Shown here: piece after piece, positions 37,224-49,248 of the stretch | Layout: each line of letters opens with the position of its first letter | Position numbering within the stretch: position 1 is the stretch's first letter | Assembly (NCBI GenBank): GCA_025175895.1 | Contig: CM045997.1 | Span: 108,672,479 to 108,736,478 of the forward strand | Direction of reading: 5' to 3' | From: Wurfbainia villosa | Taxonomy: Eukaryota; Streptophyta; Magnoliopsida; Zingiberales; Zingiberaceae | Length of the DNA stretch: 64,000 nt | Notes under the pieces: model-generated | Database searches by the model: none | Told to the model about the DNA's origin: nothing | What the model saw: the letters and a program-made list of their open reading frames with translations, nothing else | Translations under genes and position numbers: made by a program

Positions 37224-39045
37224 TGTTAGTGAAAGCCCTAGAGTCAATCATGTGATTATTGTTGTATAGATTTTATTGTATCATATTCCTATTCATAAAG
37301 GCATGGTTATTATATTTATTTGTATTGATGCCAAATAAACTAAGTATAATAACATCCTTGAGTAGTAGGTTCTTATCTATATCAATTGATTGGTTGAATC
37401 GATAATGAAATGATATAGAGAACACTACTCTTAATCATTCCTAGTCAAGTATTAACATTCAGGGACAATGTTAATGCGTAGAGACTAGCATGTAGGTCAA
37501 CACGATGACTTGATCTCACAAGTCATGGATATGAGATATCAAGTTGACACATGGGTATGCATTGGAGAATGTATACTGAATGACTCGTCATGAGAAAGTA
37601 TCATGGATCGTTATATGAGTGTCATACACTTTCTCATGTGGCTATTAGTATGACTATTAGTCCTTAGACCTGAAGTCACCATGGTTCCCTACATAAAGAG
37701 TTGCATACTTTGGCTTCGTCAAATGTCACCCATAAATGGGTGGACTATAAAGGCGATTACTGGGTATGTAACAAATTATGCGAAGGGATGTGAGTAATGT
37801 AGATGGAATCTATCCCTCCTATATGACGGGAGCGACATCGATATTCTTGATAGAGTGAGACCACAAAATGCATGGCTATGCCAAAATGAGTCAATATGAG
37901 ATATTGAGTTCATTTGATTAGAGTGAGTCTACTTGGAGTTCAGGATATAGATTGTACCGAGGATAACACGGTCTATGCCTCAATTGGTCAATCTAGATGT
38001 CAAGGATAGAGGGACATTGTCACATATTTTGAGAGTCACAATTAGTAGTCACAAAGGTGATGTTGGAGCTCAACATTCTTGTAACTTGGGTAGCAATGAT
38101 GTGTTGCTAGATATCGTTCATTGCTTATGTTCCTAAATCGGTTTAGGGACATTGCCAACATTATAAAAACCTATAGGGTCACACACAAAGGGCAATTAGA
38201 TAGAGATAAGGTTCATATGATGAACCATGAGGATTAGATTCATGTGATGAACCAAATTGGATTAAGAGTAATCCTAATTAGACTAATTGAGTTGGACTCA
38301 ATTTGATTCAAGTGTTGAATGAGTCTAATTTAGATTTGATTCATCAAATCAATTTAAATTAATTAATATAGATTCATTAAATTAAATTGACTTGAATCAA
38401 ATGGTTAGATTTGATCAACCATGAGAGATAAGAGGTCAAGTTTGACTTGACTTGAGAGGGAAGATGAAAGGTCAAGTTTAACTTGACCAAATGTCATGTC
38501 ATGATGATGACTTGGCATGGCCGGCTCCACATCATCATTGACTTATCATGTGGTGTCACCTCATGAGGGAGACCAAGAGTCATTGGCTCTTGGAGTTACA
38601 TGCATGCATGTAACCCCCCAAGACATGAAGTGGTCGGCCACTATTCTCATTAGATGAGAATTGATTTGGTGAGTTACTCTAACATCTTCTTCTTCCTTGG
38701 ATCATCTTTCTCTCAAGCTGCTCTCCCAGTCCTCATCTTGGCCGAACCATCCAAGGGGTGCTAGCACACTCAAGGTTGTATTTTCTCCACCTATTGCTTG
38801 TGTGGATACCAATAGAGGAGTGTGCACTTGACACTCTTGAGTTCGGACGAAGCTTTTGGACGAGCGGGATAAGCGAAGGGCGTCACCACGAGGGCAACGC
38901 TCTCACCTTCTAGATCTAAGGTAGATCTAGGTTTACTTAGCACATACATGTTTTTATTTTAATATATCTTCGCACGGATCCGTGGCCAGACTTTCGGGGT
39001 TTCCGCAACGCAAAAAGTGGTTTTTGCGGCTCGGAAAGTCCAACA
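37224..39045 (+). repeat. LTR G: diverged relative of the element D LTR
   Basis: TGTTAGTGAAAGCCC to GAAAGTCCAACA, about 1.8 kb. It is collinear with D's LTR through shared blocks such as GAGACTAGCATGTAGGTCAA, TATGGATCGTTATATGAGTG-like strings and CCTATAGGGTCACACAC. No matching target duplication flanks it (ATTTA left, CGAAC right). It directly abuts copia pol codons with no primer site, so it is a solo or recombinant LTR. Confidence 0.75.
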
Positions 39046-40540
39046 CGAACGCCAGATTTTTAGAGGAAGACTATGTAATGAACCACAAACTCATGAGTAA
39101 GATTGTTCTGGAGGAATTGAAAGGGAAAGTCACTACTTCAGTACCACCGGTACAAGAGGATATACCACAAGTCACTGCACCGCGTATCACAGAGGATACA
39201 CAGGTGATACCTCGTCGTAGTGGGAGGGTTATTAGATAACCTGATAGATTCATGTTCTTGGGAGAATCTTCTGATTTGGTCCCTGGCGAACATGAACCTG
39301 ATCCCTGGACATATGACGAGGCAATCCAAGATAAAGATGTAGTATCTTGTCAAAGTGCAATGAATACTGAGATCGAATCTATGGATTCAAATCATATCTA
39401 GGAGCTAGTAGAACCACCCAATTGTGTAAAAACCATTGGATGCAAGTGGATCTACAAAAGAAAGAGAGGAATAGATGGGACGGTTGAGACCTTCAAAGCG
39501 AGGCTTGTTGCGAAGGGGTATACTCAGAAAGAGGGAATCGATTATGAGGAGACCTTTTCGCCGGTAGTCATGCTTAAGTCTATCCGGATTCTCTTATGTA
39601 TTGTTGCTCATATGGATTATAAGGTATGACAGATGAATGTCAAGAAAGCTTTCTTTAATAGAAGACTTGAGGAAAACATCTATATGAAGCAACCAGAAGG
39701 ATTCATTGTAAAGGGCAAAGAGCATCTTGTGTGCAAGCTTAATCGGTCTATTTATAGATTGAAGCAAGCTTCGAGATCTTGGAACATCCGCTTTGATGAG
39801 GTAATCCAGTCTTATGGATTTATTCAAAGTCCGGATGAGTCTTGTGTATACAAGAGATGTGACGGAAACGTAGTGGTATTTCTTGTATTATACGTAGATG
39901 ACATTTTGTTAATTGGCAACAATGTCAAGGTGTTATCGGGCGAAAGGGTATGGTTGTCCAAACAGTTTGATATGAAGGACTTGGGAGAAGTGGAACACAT
40001 CCTTGGGATCAAGGTTATAAGGGATCGCAGGAAATGAATGTTGTGCTTATCTCAAGCTTCATACATAGACACCATTTTGGCTCGCTTTAGCATGCAAAAC
40101 TCCAAGAAAGGTTTTCTACCTTTCAAGCATGGAGTTCCTTTATCTAAGGAAATGTGTCCTAGAACATCTGAGGACATAGAGGAGATGAAGGTGGTTGCTT
40201 ATGCTTTGACAGTAGGAAGCCTCATATATGCAATGTTATGTATGAGACCGGATATCTGTTTTACCGTGTGCATGGTTAGCAGATATTAGAGTAATCCAGG
40301 ACAGAGACATTGGAATGCGGTAAAGAATATATTGAAGTACCTGAGAAGGACTAGGGATTATATGCTAGTTTACCAGGCAAATCAATTACTCCCTGTGGGT
40401 TACACAGATTCCAACTTCCAATCAGATAGGGATAACAGTAAGTCTACCTAAGGTTTTGTGTTTACTTTGAGAGGTGGAGTCATTGTATGGAGGAGTGTCA
40501 AGCAGAAATGCGTGGCAGACTCCACCATGGAAGTTGAGTA
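39046..40540 (+). pseudogene. pol of copia element F, integrase end to RNase H, part 1
   Basis: Begins inside the integrase C-terminal linker: NARFLEEDYVMNHK, then RRSGRVIR. RT follows: TIGCKWIYKRKRGIDG, EETFSPVVMLKSIRI, YMKQPEGF and the catalytic LYVDDILLIGN (about 39886). Next come ILGIKVIRDR and the RNase H entry SNPGQRHWNAVKNILKYLR. In-frame stops occur at 39237, at about 39400, at 39627, at 40035, near 40290 and near 40449. It is split at the glutamate-tyrosine codons of RNase H by element E and resumes at 48881. Angela/Tork-like wording. Only the 3' half of the element is present. Confidence 0.88.
40536..40540. repeat. Left target-site duplication of element E
   Basis: GAGTA, matching 48881-48885. 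Removing E restores a continuous RNase H reading frame across the site. Confidence 0.9.
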
Positions 40541-40639
40541 AGTTGGTGCAACAATGCCCCAAGCATTTATATGTTTTGATGTTTGGATAATCATCTAAGT
40601 TAGGCAATGCTTTGTGATCTAATTGCGAATATGTTTAAG

Positions 40640-40965
40640 TGACAAGGAAATCCAAGGATGAAGACTTGGTAAAAGAGAAGTCCAAGTATGATCTTGGCAA
40701 GGAAAGTCCAAGGGACAGACTTGGCAGCATAAGACCAAGCTTGTAGTCTTGGCAGCGTAAAGTCCAAGTGAACCTTGGCAAAGAAAGACCAAGTAAGATC
40801 TTGGCAAGGGAAGTCCAAAGGATGGACTTGGCAGTGTAAGACCAAGCTTGTAGTCTTGGCAGCGTAAAGTCCAAGTGAACCTTGACAAAAGAAGTCCAGA
40901 GTAAAGTCTTGGCAGCATAAGTCCAAGCTTGTAGTCTTGGCAGCATAAAGTTCAAGCATTTGGCA
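40640..40965. repeat. CCAAG...CTTGG array in the 5' LTR of E
   Basis: Eight or more 30-45 bp units such as CTTGGCAGCGTAAAGTCCAA. The arms CTTGG and CCAAG are inverted, so each unit can fold. The minus-strand frames crossing it (about 100-140 codons) are repeat artefacts. The 3' LTR has the same array at about 47770-48085. Confidence 0.85.
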
Positions 40966-41464
40966 ACCCAAGACATGACGAAACCGAAGGAAACTCTTGG
41001 AAGCAAAATGCAAAGGATGAACAAGTCGCGGACTCGAAAGGATCCTGGAGGCACAAGGCTTAATGAAGAGCTAGAAGGTTGGGTCTAGGTCTATGGTGTA
41101 AAATCAAGTGTAAATTACTCATACGATGTATCGGTCCGATCTGATCTCTCGACTAAGTCGGTGAAACTCGACCATCGATCGCTTGCCTTAGTCATAGATC
41201 GATGATGTGATCACCGATCCGCCAGCGCGGTGTGATCGTGATCGATCAACATAAATGCAAGCACAGAGTGGAGTCGCACTCGACTGCGGCCTACGATCAC
41301 TCGACTGATCACTCCATCAGTCGACTGATCACTTGACCGTTGGAAATTGCGGCTATGTATCTCCACGGATCTGCGGGTTCAGAAGTCGTTGGCTTCGGCG
41401 GCAGTCGACTGATGGTGAGCATCAGTCGACTGGTCGAAGCCCAACGGGAAAAACAGCCCCTCTT

Positions 41465-41470
41465 CTATAA
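41465..41470 (+). promoter_or_regulatory. TATA box of the E LTR
   Basis: CTTCTATAAGAAGGGGCC, also at 48472-48477 in the 3' LTR. The 40 bases around it are unchanged between LTRs while the block just upstream is not. Confidence 0.6.
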
Positions 41471-41875
41471 GAAGGGGCCTTGGGGGGCTTAGTGAACTTA
41501 GTGCTCTCATTCCTAGCTACACCTCTGTGCTCACCAAGCTTTCTCCAAGTGGTTTTGTGATTCTAAACCTCCTCTTCTCTAGTTTTAATCTTCCATCATT
41601 GTAAAGAAGAGGAGAGCATTGTAAGACAAGGTTTCTCCACCTTGGCTCATCCAAAGGAGGATTTAGTGAAGCTTAGCTAGGGCTAATCCACCTTACGGAT
41701 TACCGTGGAGTAGAAGCGTCATCTCCGAACCACGTACATCGGGTGTTAGCATTGTTTTCTTGTTTCTTATTCGTATTCATATTTGTATTTGTATTGCTTC
41801 CGCTAACGTTTTTGTAGAAACAAAGAAAGGCTAATCACCCCCCCCCCCATCTAGCCATTACAAAGATCCAACAAG

Positions 41876-41891
41876 TGGTATCAAAGCCCAG
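41876..41891 (+). promoter_or_regulatory. Primer-binding site of element E
   Basis: TGGTATCAAAGCCCAG, two bases after the LTR, initiator-Met tRNA type. Confidence 0.85.
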
Positions 41892-41927
41892 ATAGCTTGG
41901 AAGATCTCACCATCAACCAAGGCATCA

Positions 41928-43547
41928 ATGACTCTTCAAGAGGGATATAGCACCGCCAAGCCACCGCTCTTCGATGAGAGTCACTTTGCGTATTGGAAAG
42001 GTAGGATGAAGTATTATCTAATGAGTAACATTGAGATTTGGCATAGCATTGTAGATGGCTTTGAGGAACCGGTGGATGAATGTGGAAACTCTATTCCAAG
42101 CAAGGATTGGACAAGAGAAATGAATAGGAGTTTCGAATCAAATGCAAAGGCGGTACTCACCATCCAATGCAGTATTACAATGGAGCAACTCAACAAGGTG
42201 GGGCCTTTCGAATCCGCCAAACAGTTATGGGAAAAGCTCATTGAGCTAAATGAAGGATCCAAGGAGTAAAAGAGGGCCAAGAAGGACTTGCTAATTGGAC
42301 AACTTCAAGCCTTCCAAATGAAGACCCATGAAACCGTAAGCCAAATGCATGGAAGGTTTAAGGAGATTGTGAATGGACTCCACATCATAGGTGAGCGAGT
42401 TGACAACCGGGATTTGGTAAGGTACATCCTTCAAGCATTTCCTAGAACTTCTCTATGGACTTCTATAGTTGATGCTATTAAGGTAACTAGGGATCTTTCT
42501 CAAATTAAAATTGATGAATTATTTTGTGAGTTTGAATTACATGAGCAAACTAACATGTCTTCTAAGGAAAAGGGTTTAGCTCTATTTATTGAAAAGAAGG
42601 AAAAGAAGAAGAAAGAAAGGAAAGAGGTGTCATCATCATCCGAGTCGGAGCATGATTCAAGTAGTGATGGAGACTCGTCTAGTGAGATGGCCCACTTTGT
42701 CAAGAAGCTCTATAGAAAATCAAAGGAGTTCAAGAATAGAGAAGCAAGGAAGGGGTCTCATTCTTCAAGAGGTAAGTTTAGTGGTAATTCAAATTTTAAT
42801 AACAATGTGATTTGTCATGCTTGCAATAAGAAGGGGCACATAAAGTCAAATTGCCCGGAGCTAAAGAAGAAAGAAGAAAAAGAAACGAAAAAGAAGGAAA
42901 GGAAGGAGAAGAAGAAGAAGGAGGTCATGATGGCTCAAACCACATGGGACACACTAAATGTTGAAGATTCCTCCTCCGATGATGAGCTTTGCCACGTCAC
43001 ATGTCATGTGGCACTCATGGCCCTAGGAGATAACTCCGGTACATCAAGCCAAGAAGAAGACTCTTCAAGTGATGAATCGTCATCTAGTGACGATGAGGTA
43101 ATGAACTCTCCCAAAGTTAAGCTTCTTTATAAATCAATTGCTTATCTTAAAGAGACTCTAGATAAGTCTAAGTCTAAGGTTAAAAGCATGAAGGTAGAAC
43201 TAAAGGCCATTAGGAATGAAAAACCTTCACATGTTGATTCTTGCATACTTAAGGAAGAGAATGACAAACTTAAGGATGAGGTTAGTGAGTTAAAGGCATG
43301 TTTAGAGAAGTTTACAAATGGCTCAAAATATCTTAACATGATCCTTAGCCAACAAAGAGTCGTTTACAACAAGGCCGGTATAGGATATAAGCCAAAAGAA
43401 AAAGAAGTTGCTTATATCTCATTAATTAATAGAAAAGCGACCATTAAGGGTAAGGTTAAGAAAGCATGGGTACCTAAGAAGTTTTTACTTAATGTTACCG
43501 GTCCGAATGTTTGGGTACCAAAAGCTTGTGTTTTTCATGTGATTTAG
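41928..43547 (+). pseudogene. gag of element E, one internal stop
   Basis: 540-codon frame with a single TAA at 42267. N-terminal core: SHFAYWKGRMKYYLMSNIEI, MEQLNKVGPFESAKQLWEKL, MHGRFKEIVNGLHIIGER, LQAFPRTSLWTSIVDAIKV. Then an acidic Ser-rich linker and a CCHC knuckle CHACNKKGHIKSNC (about 42818-42860). A Lys/Glu coiled coil follows, then QQRVVYNKAGIGYKPKEK and the WVPK repeats that end SIRE gags. A TAG at 43545 separates it from pol in the same frame, an arrangement known for SIRE elements, where pol is made by stop read-through. The ATG at 41928 follows the primer site by 36 bases. Confidence 0.9.
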
Positions 43548-46500
43548 GTAGGAGAGCAAGCTATGTAGATTGTGGATAGCGGTTGCTCAACACACATGAC
43601 CGGGGATGTGAGCAAGTTCTCCACAATTAAGTATGTGAAGAAAGGAGCGGTGTCTTTTGGAAATAGTGGAAAACTCAAGATATTAGGTAGAGGTACAATT
43701 GAGGTATCCCCCAAAATTGTCATTCACAAAGTTTTACTAGTTGAAAATATGAAATTTAATTTATTAAGTGTTAGTCAACTTTGTGATGCAAGCTATCATA
43801 TTTCTTTTGAATCTTCTAAATGCATGATTAGACACAAGGAATTAAATGATTGTATGTTAGTTGGATATAGGAAATCAAACATTTATTATGTTGATCTTTC
43901 ATATGCTTCTAACATTTCTACTAAGTGTCTTGTTGCAAAAAAAGAAGAAAGTTGGCTATGGCATAGGAGATTAGGGCACATCAACATGAAAAACATAGCC
44001 TAAGTAGTCAAGTTGGAGTTGGTCAAAGGGCTACCTAAGATCAAGTATGTCAAGAATAAAATGTGTGATGCATGTCAAGAAGGAAAACAAACAAAGACAT
44101 CACACAAAGGTAAAACCTTAACTAATACCTCTTTGCCATTAGAACTATTGCATCTTGACTTATTTGATTGTCATAGTACTCCTTCTTTAAATGGTAGCAA
44201 ATATTGTTTAGTTATAGTAGATGATTTTTCTAGGTATACTTGGGTCTATTTTATAAAACATAAGGATGATACTTTAAAAATAATCATAGAATTTAGTAAA
44301 AGGGTTGAAAATGAAAAGAGTCTCAAAATCAACCGGATCCGTAGTGATCATAGTGGTGAATTTGAAAATGCTAAATTTTCACAATTTTGTTTAGAGCAAG
44401 GGTACAAGCATGAGTTCTCTTGTCCTAGAACACCCCAACAAAATGGGGTGGTGGAAAGGAGAAATCGTGCCCTACAAGAGGCGGCTAGAACTATGCTTAA
44501 TGCATATTCTCTACCTAGCTACTTGTGGGCGGAAGCAGTTAATACCGCTTGCTATATCCAAAATAGGGTTCAAATCCATAGATTTTTAGGAAAGGCACCA
44601 TTTGAATTATGGAATGGGATTATTCCCACAATTCATTATTTTAAAGTCTTTGAATGTAAAGTTTATATTTTAAACACCAAAGATAATTTAGGAAAATTTG
44701 AATCCAAAGCGGATGAGGGAATCCTAGTTGGATACTCATCCACGAGTAGAGGATATAGAGTCTACAATAAGAGAACCCAAGGGATTGAGGAGTCCTCTAA
44801 TGTTCAATTTGATGAAACCACTAGTACCTACCCTAGAAAGTCCTCCATTGATAAGGATATTAATGACAATAATCAAGACATTATCCAAAAGCTTCAAAAT
44901 TTGACCATAAGGGGTAATGATCAAGGGGGAGGAAGAGGAGATTCCGATGATGAAAGGAGGGTAGAAGATAACAATGATCAACTTGAAACCCCTTCTAGAA
45001 TCCTAAGAATTCATCAAGATCATCCACTTGACCAAGTAGTACGAGATCTATCTCAAGGAGTAAGAACTAGGTCATTTCATAGAGCTCCTACTAGTCAAGT
45101 TGCTCTTATTTCACAAATTGAGCCCAAATCGATCAATGATGCATTACATGATCCGGATTGGATTTTGGCAATGCAAGATAAATTTGCTCAATTTGAGAGG
45201 AGTCAAGTATGGGAGTTAGTACCTAGACCCAATGATAGCACCATAATTACTACAAGATGGGTCTTTAGGAATAAGCTAGATAACCAAGGAAATATCATTA
45301 GAAATAAGGCTAGGTTGGTTGCTAGGGAATTCAATCAAGTTGAGGGGCTTGACTATGATGAAACTTATGCCCCGGTTGCTAGGTTAGAATCTATCAGAAT
45401 CCTCTTAGGGTATGCTTCCTATATGGGATTTAAACTTTATCAAATGGATGTTAAATCGGCATTCCTAAATGGTTATATTAAGGAAGAAGTATATGTAGAA
45501 CAATGACCCGGGTTTGAGAACATAGATTATCCAAACCACGTATATAAGCTTAGGAAAGCATTATATGGATTAAAACAAGCCCCCCTAGGCATGGTATGAA
45601 AGATTGTCATCTTTCTTAATTTCTAAGGATTTTAGAAGGGGCCAAGTAGATCAAACCTTGTTTATAAAGTCAACATTAAAGGATATCTTTATAGCCCAAA
45701 TATATGTTGATGACATTATTTTTGGGTCAACAAATGATGATCTTCTTCAAGACTTTATAAAAAACATGGAAAATGAATTTGAAATGAGTTTAGTTGGAGA
45801 GCTCAACTTTTTCCTAGGGTTACAAGTCAAACAAACCAATGAAGGTATTCATATTTATCAAACCAAATATGCAAATGAAATGATCAGGAAATTTGGTTTT
45901 GAAAATGTCAAAATTGTAACCACTCATATGGCCACTAGCACTAGAATAGATAGTGATCATGATGGTAAATCAATTAATCTTAAACTTTATAGGAGTATGA
46001 TTGGTAGCCTACTATACCTAACCGCTAGTAGACCCGATATCTTGTTTGCGGTAGGTATGTGTGCAAGATACCAATCTTGTGACAAAGAATCACATTTAGT
46101 AGCCGTTAAGAGAATTTTAAGATATATTAAAGGCACCCTAAATGTAGGACTTTGGTATCCTAGGACTAAGTCCTTTGAGTTGCTTGGCTATACCGATTCC
46201 GATTATGCCGGTTACAAATTGGATAGGAAAAGTACTAGTGGTGGATGTCAATTTCTTGGGTCCTCTCTAGTTAGTTGGAGTAGTAGGAAGCAACATTGTG
46301 TTGCTTTATCAACCACTGAAGCCGAATATGTGGTTATGGGTGGTTGTGTAGCTCAATTACTTTGGATGAGACATACTCTTGAGGACTATGAGCTACACTA
46401 CTCTAACATTAAAGTTTATTGTGACAATGTGAGTATCATCAACTTGACCAAAAATCCGGTACATCACTCTATGACCAAGCATATTGAAGTGAAACATCAC

Positions 46501-46648
46501 TTCATAAGAGATCATGTGGCAAGAGGGGGACATTGAACTTAATTATGTAGAATCTAAGTCTAACCTTGTCGATATCTTCACCAAAGCTCTTCCCGAAACC
46601 GAATTTTCATCATTAAGGAGAGAGCTTAATATGTACTTTGTAGAGTAA
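43548..46648 (+). pseudogene. pol of element E (PR, IN, RT, RNase H)
   Basis: Protease DSGCSTHMTGD at 43575, with a TAG just before it at 43566 where Trp is expected. Integrase: zinc-binding HRRLGH and CDACQEGK, then HLDLFD, RSDHSGEFE and NGVVERRNRAL; a TAA at 44001 replaces a codon. RT: TTRWVFRNKLDNQG, YDETYAPVARLESIRI, a TGA at 45504, then a frameshift in a C-run near 45585 leading to AQIYVDDIIFGSTND. RNase H: DSDYAGYKLDRKSTSGG and TTEAEYVVMGG. A second frameshift lies in a G-run at about 46525, and the last frame ends LNMYFVE. The chain would be about 1,030 residues if unbroken. Confidence 0.92.
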
Positions 46649-47667
46649 AATTCTAGGTTTGCATGATCCCATATTCATATGTTAGCCTTATACCTTGATG
46701 CATCACACAAAAAGCCTTAAGAAACCTTGAGTTTTGTATTGAGACACTTAGTAACATGTGAGATGATAGGGAAGGTGCACTTGGCTCATCATGCTTGTTA
46801 TGATGCATTACTATGAGCCAATGACACACCTAGAGACATGAATACCTCATGGACCAATCATTGGGAATGCTTATATTCAAGTAATGAATACATAGCTCTA
46901 AGAACATGGTTGGAAATTCCAAATCATATACATTTTAAACTATGTTTATCATATTTTGAAAAACAATTTTCAAGTGGAACACAAAAGTAATACAAAGTTT
47001 GCAAAATCTTTAGAACTTGTGTTAGTTTCCAAGTTTGTATCAATCTTGAAATCTGAAAAACATATATTTTTCAAACTATTTTTCCTTAATAAAGTATGAT
47101 CTCAGAAATGTGTACACAAAATTTCGTGATTTTTCGAGGTTTTAGAATTTAAGTTAATGAAAAGGGAAATTCGATTTGCGTAGAATGATCGTTTGAAACC
47201 GATCGACCGATACATCGTTTTCTGATAAATAGCTCCATTTTCTGATATTTAGTGTATCTTTGATGTCCTAAAACTATAGCATGATAATATTGAGTATAAA
47301 CAATTTTTAGGACTGTTTATTGCAGTATTTTAGGGGGAGTTTCATAATATATATCTTTTTATCCCCAAACTTCCATTGTTGGTGCAAAGTTATGACTTAA
47401 TTTTTGAATTTTTGATATGCTTTGCTTCAAATATTATTTACACATCATGAAGCATATCTTGGATTAAGGGGAGCTTAATATCAATCTTATACCTTAGTCC
47501 AAGATCCGACACCTTTAATTCTTTCATTTATGAATTCTTCTCCTTTTGATGTATGTCAAAGGGGGAGAAGGAATGTTTAAGTTAGAATTTACATTGAAAT
47601 TATGATTATGTGTGTATTTTTAAAAGGCCTAACTTAAATGATTGTCAAACATCAAAAATGGGGAAAT
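46649..47667 (+). other. 3' spacer of element E with polypurine tract
   Basis: AT-rich, no envelope-like or other gene seen. Its end, AAAAATGGGGAAAT, is the polypurine tract against the 3' LTR. Confidence 0.75.
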
Positions 47668-48880
47668 TGTTGGTGCAACAATGCCCCAAGCATTTATATG
47701 TTTTGATATTTGGATAATTATCTAAGTTAGGCAATGCTTTGTGATCTAATTGCGAACATGTTTAAGTGACAGGGAAATCCAAGGATGAAGACTTGGTAAA
47801 AGAGAAGTCCAAGTATGATCTTGGCAAGGAAAGTCCAATGGACGGACTTGGCAGCATAAGACCAAGCTTGTAGTCTTAGTAGCGTAAAGTCCAAGTGAAC
47901 CTTGGCAAAGGAAAACCAAGTAAGATCTTGGCAAGGGAAGTCCAAAGGATGGACTTGGCAGTGTAAGACCAAGCTTGTAGTCTTGGCAGCGTAAAGTCCA
48001 AGTGAACCTTGGCAAAAGAAGTCCAGAGTAAAGTCTTGGCAGCATAAGTCCAAGCTTGTAGTCTTGGCAGCATAAAGTCCAAGCATTTGGCAACCCAAGA
48101 CATGACGAAATCGAAGGAAGCTCTTGGAAGCAAAGCGCAAAGGATGAACAAGTCGCGGACTCGGAGGGATCCTAGAGGCGCAAGGCTTAATGAAGAGCTA
48201 GAAGGTTGAGTCTAGGTCTAGAGATCGATCGGCCGAATATGGCGATCGGCCGATCGAATAAATCTGACGAGTGTCGAGTCGCATCGATCATTGATGCGAT
48301 TACTCGAATCACTCCATCGGATCGGTGATGGAGAGATCGATCCGATCGATCACTTGGCCGTTGGAAATTGCGGCTATGTATCTCCGCGGATCTCGAAGCC
48401 GCGTTGGCCCGGCGGCAATCGACGATGGTGAGCATCGATCGTCAAGTCCAACGGGAAAAACAGCCCCTCTTCTATAAGAAGGGGCCTTGGGGAGCTTGGT
48501 GAACTTAGTACTCTCATTCCTAGCTACACCTCTGTGCTCACTAAGCTTTCTCTAAGTGCTTTTGTGATTTTAAATCTCCTCTTCTCTAGTTTTAATCTTC
48601 CATCATTGTAAAGAAGAGGAGAGCATTGTAAGACAAGGTTTCTCTACCTTGGCTCATCCAAAGGAGGATTTAGTGAAGCTTGGCTAGGGCTAATCCACCT
48701 TACGGATTACCGTGGAGTAGGAGCGTCATCTCCGAACCACATACATCGGGTGTTAGCATTGTTTTCTTGTTTCTTATTCGTATTCGTATTTGTATTTGTA
48801 TTGCTTCCGCTAACGTTTTTGTAGAAACAAAAAAAAAGGCTAATCACCCCCCCCCCTCTAGCCATTACAAAGATCCAACA
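47668..48880 (+). repeat. 3' LTR of element E
   Basis: TGTTGGTGCAACAATGCC to AGATCCAACA. About 97 per cent identical by eye to the 5' LTR in the first 540 bp and the last 400 bp. The intervening promoter block (about 48215-48450) is 120 bp shorter overall and largely different, rich in CGATCG/GATCGATC words. Confidence 0.92.
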
Positions 48881-48885
48881 GAGTA
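48881..48885. repeat. Right target-site duplication of element E
   Basis: GAGTA, identical to 40536-40540. Confidence 0.9.
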
Positions 48886-49220
48886 TGTGGCAACCTCTGA
48901 GGCGGCCAAAGAAGTTGTATGGCTCAGGAACTTCTTGATGGACTTGGATGTGATTTCTGGTTTGCCAAGAACTATCACAATTTATTGTGATAATAATGGT
49001 GAAGTTGCAAACTCGAAGGAACCACGAGCCCATAAGGCAAGTAAACACATAGAGCGCAAGTACCACCTGATATGAGAAATCATAAAGTAGGTAGAAGTTG
49101 TTGTCGCCTAGATTGCATCAGAGGATGACCTGGTAGATCCTTTCACTAAGGCCCTTCTAGCGAGAGCTTTAATAGGCATGTGGAGGGAATGGGAATCAGA
49201 TGTATGGCAGTATGATGACA
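48881..49220 (+). pseudogene. pol of copia element F, RNase H C-terminus, part 2
   Basis: Continues the frame broken at 40540: EYVATSEAAKEVVWLRNFLM, TIYCDNNGEVANSKEPRAHK, KHIERKYHLI, and with stops DLVDPFTKALL. It contains the last RNase H catalytic Asp (YCDNNG). Three stops lie between 49072 and 49115. Confidence 0.9.
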
Positions 49221-49236
49221 ACATAGTCTTTTAGTA

Positions 49237-49248
49237 TAAGTGGGAGAT
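49237..49248 (+). promoter_or_regulatory. Polypurine tract of element F
   Basis: TAAGTGGGAGAT directly before the LTR terminus TGTTGG. Confidence 0.75.

Larger units (their letters stand above)
40541..41873 (+). repeat. 5' LTR of element E
   Basis: Starts AGTTGGTGCAACAATGCC (first T mutated) and ends AGATCCAACA. It contains the CCAAG/CTTGG array (about 40640-40965), palindromes at 41316-41329 and 41402-41432, a TATA box at 41465 and a poly-C tract before CTAGCC near the end. Confidence 0.92.
40541..48880 (+). mobile_element. Element E: SIRE/Maximus-type Ty1/Copia, nearly complete
   Basis: 8.34 kb with LTRs of 1,333 and 1,213 bp, primer site, gag, pol, a 1-kb 3' spacer and polypurine tract, flanked by GAGTA within element F's RNase H. 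Gag and most of pol share one frame interrupted by a few stops and two homopolymer frameshifts. It is therefore the best-preserved coding element here but still not intact. No envelope-like frame follows pol. Confidence 0.93.

Noticed and set aside
40600..41054. Three overlapping minus-strand frames of 99-139 codons, again at 47727-48151
   Set aside because: They cross the CTTGG/CCAAG array of both E LTRs and are duplicated only because the LTR is; repeat artefacts.
46649..47667. Possible envelope-like gene after pol in SIRE element E
   Set aside because: Some SIRE elements carry one here, but no open frame of useful length or membrane segment is visible.
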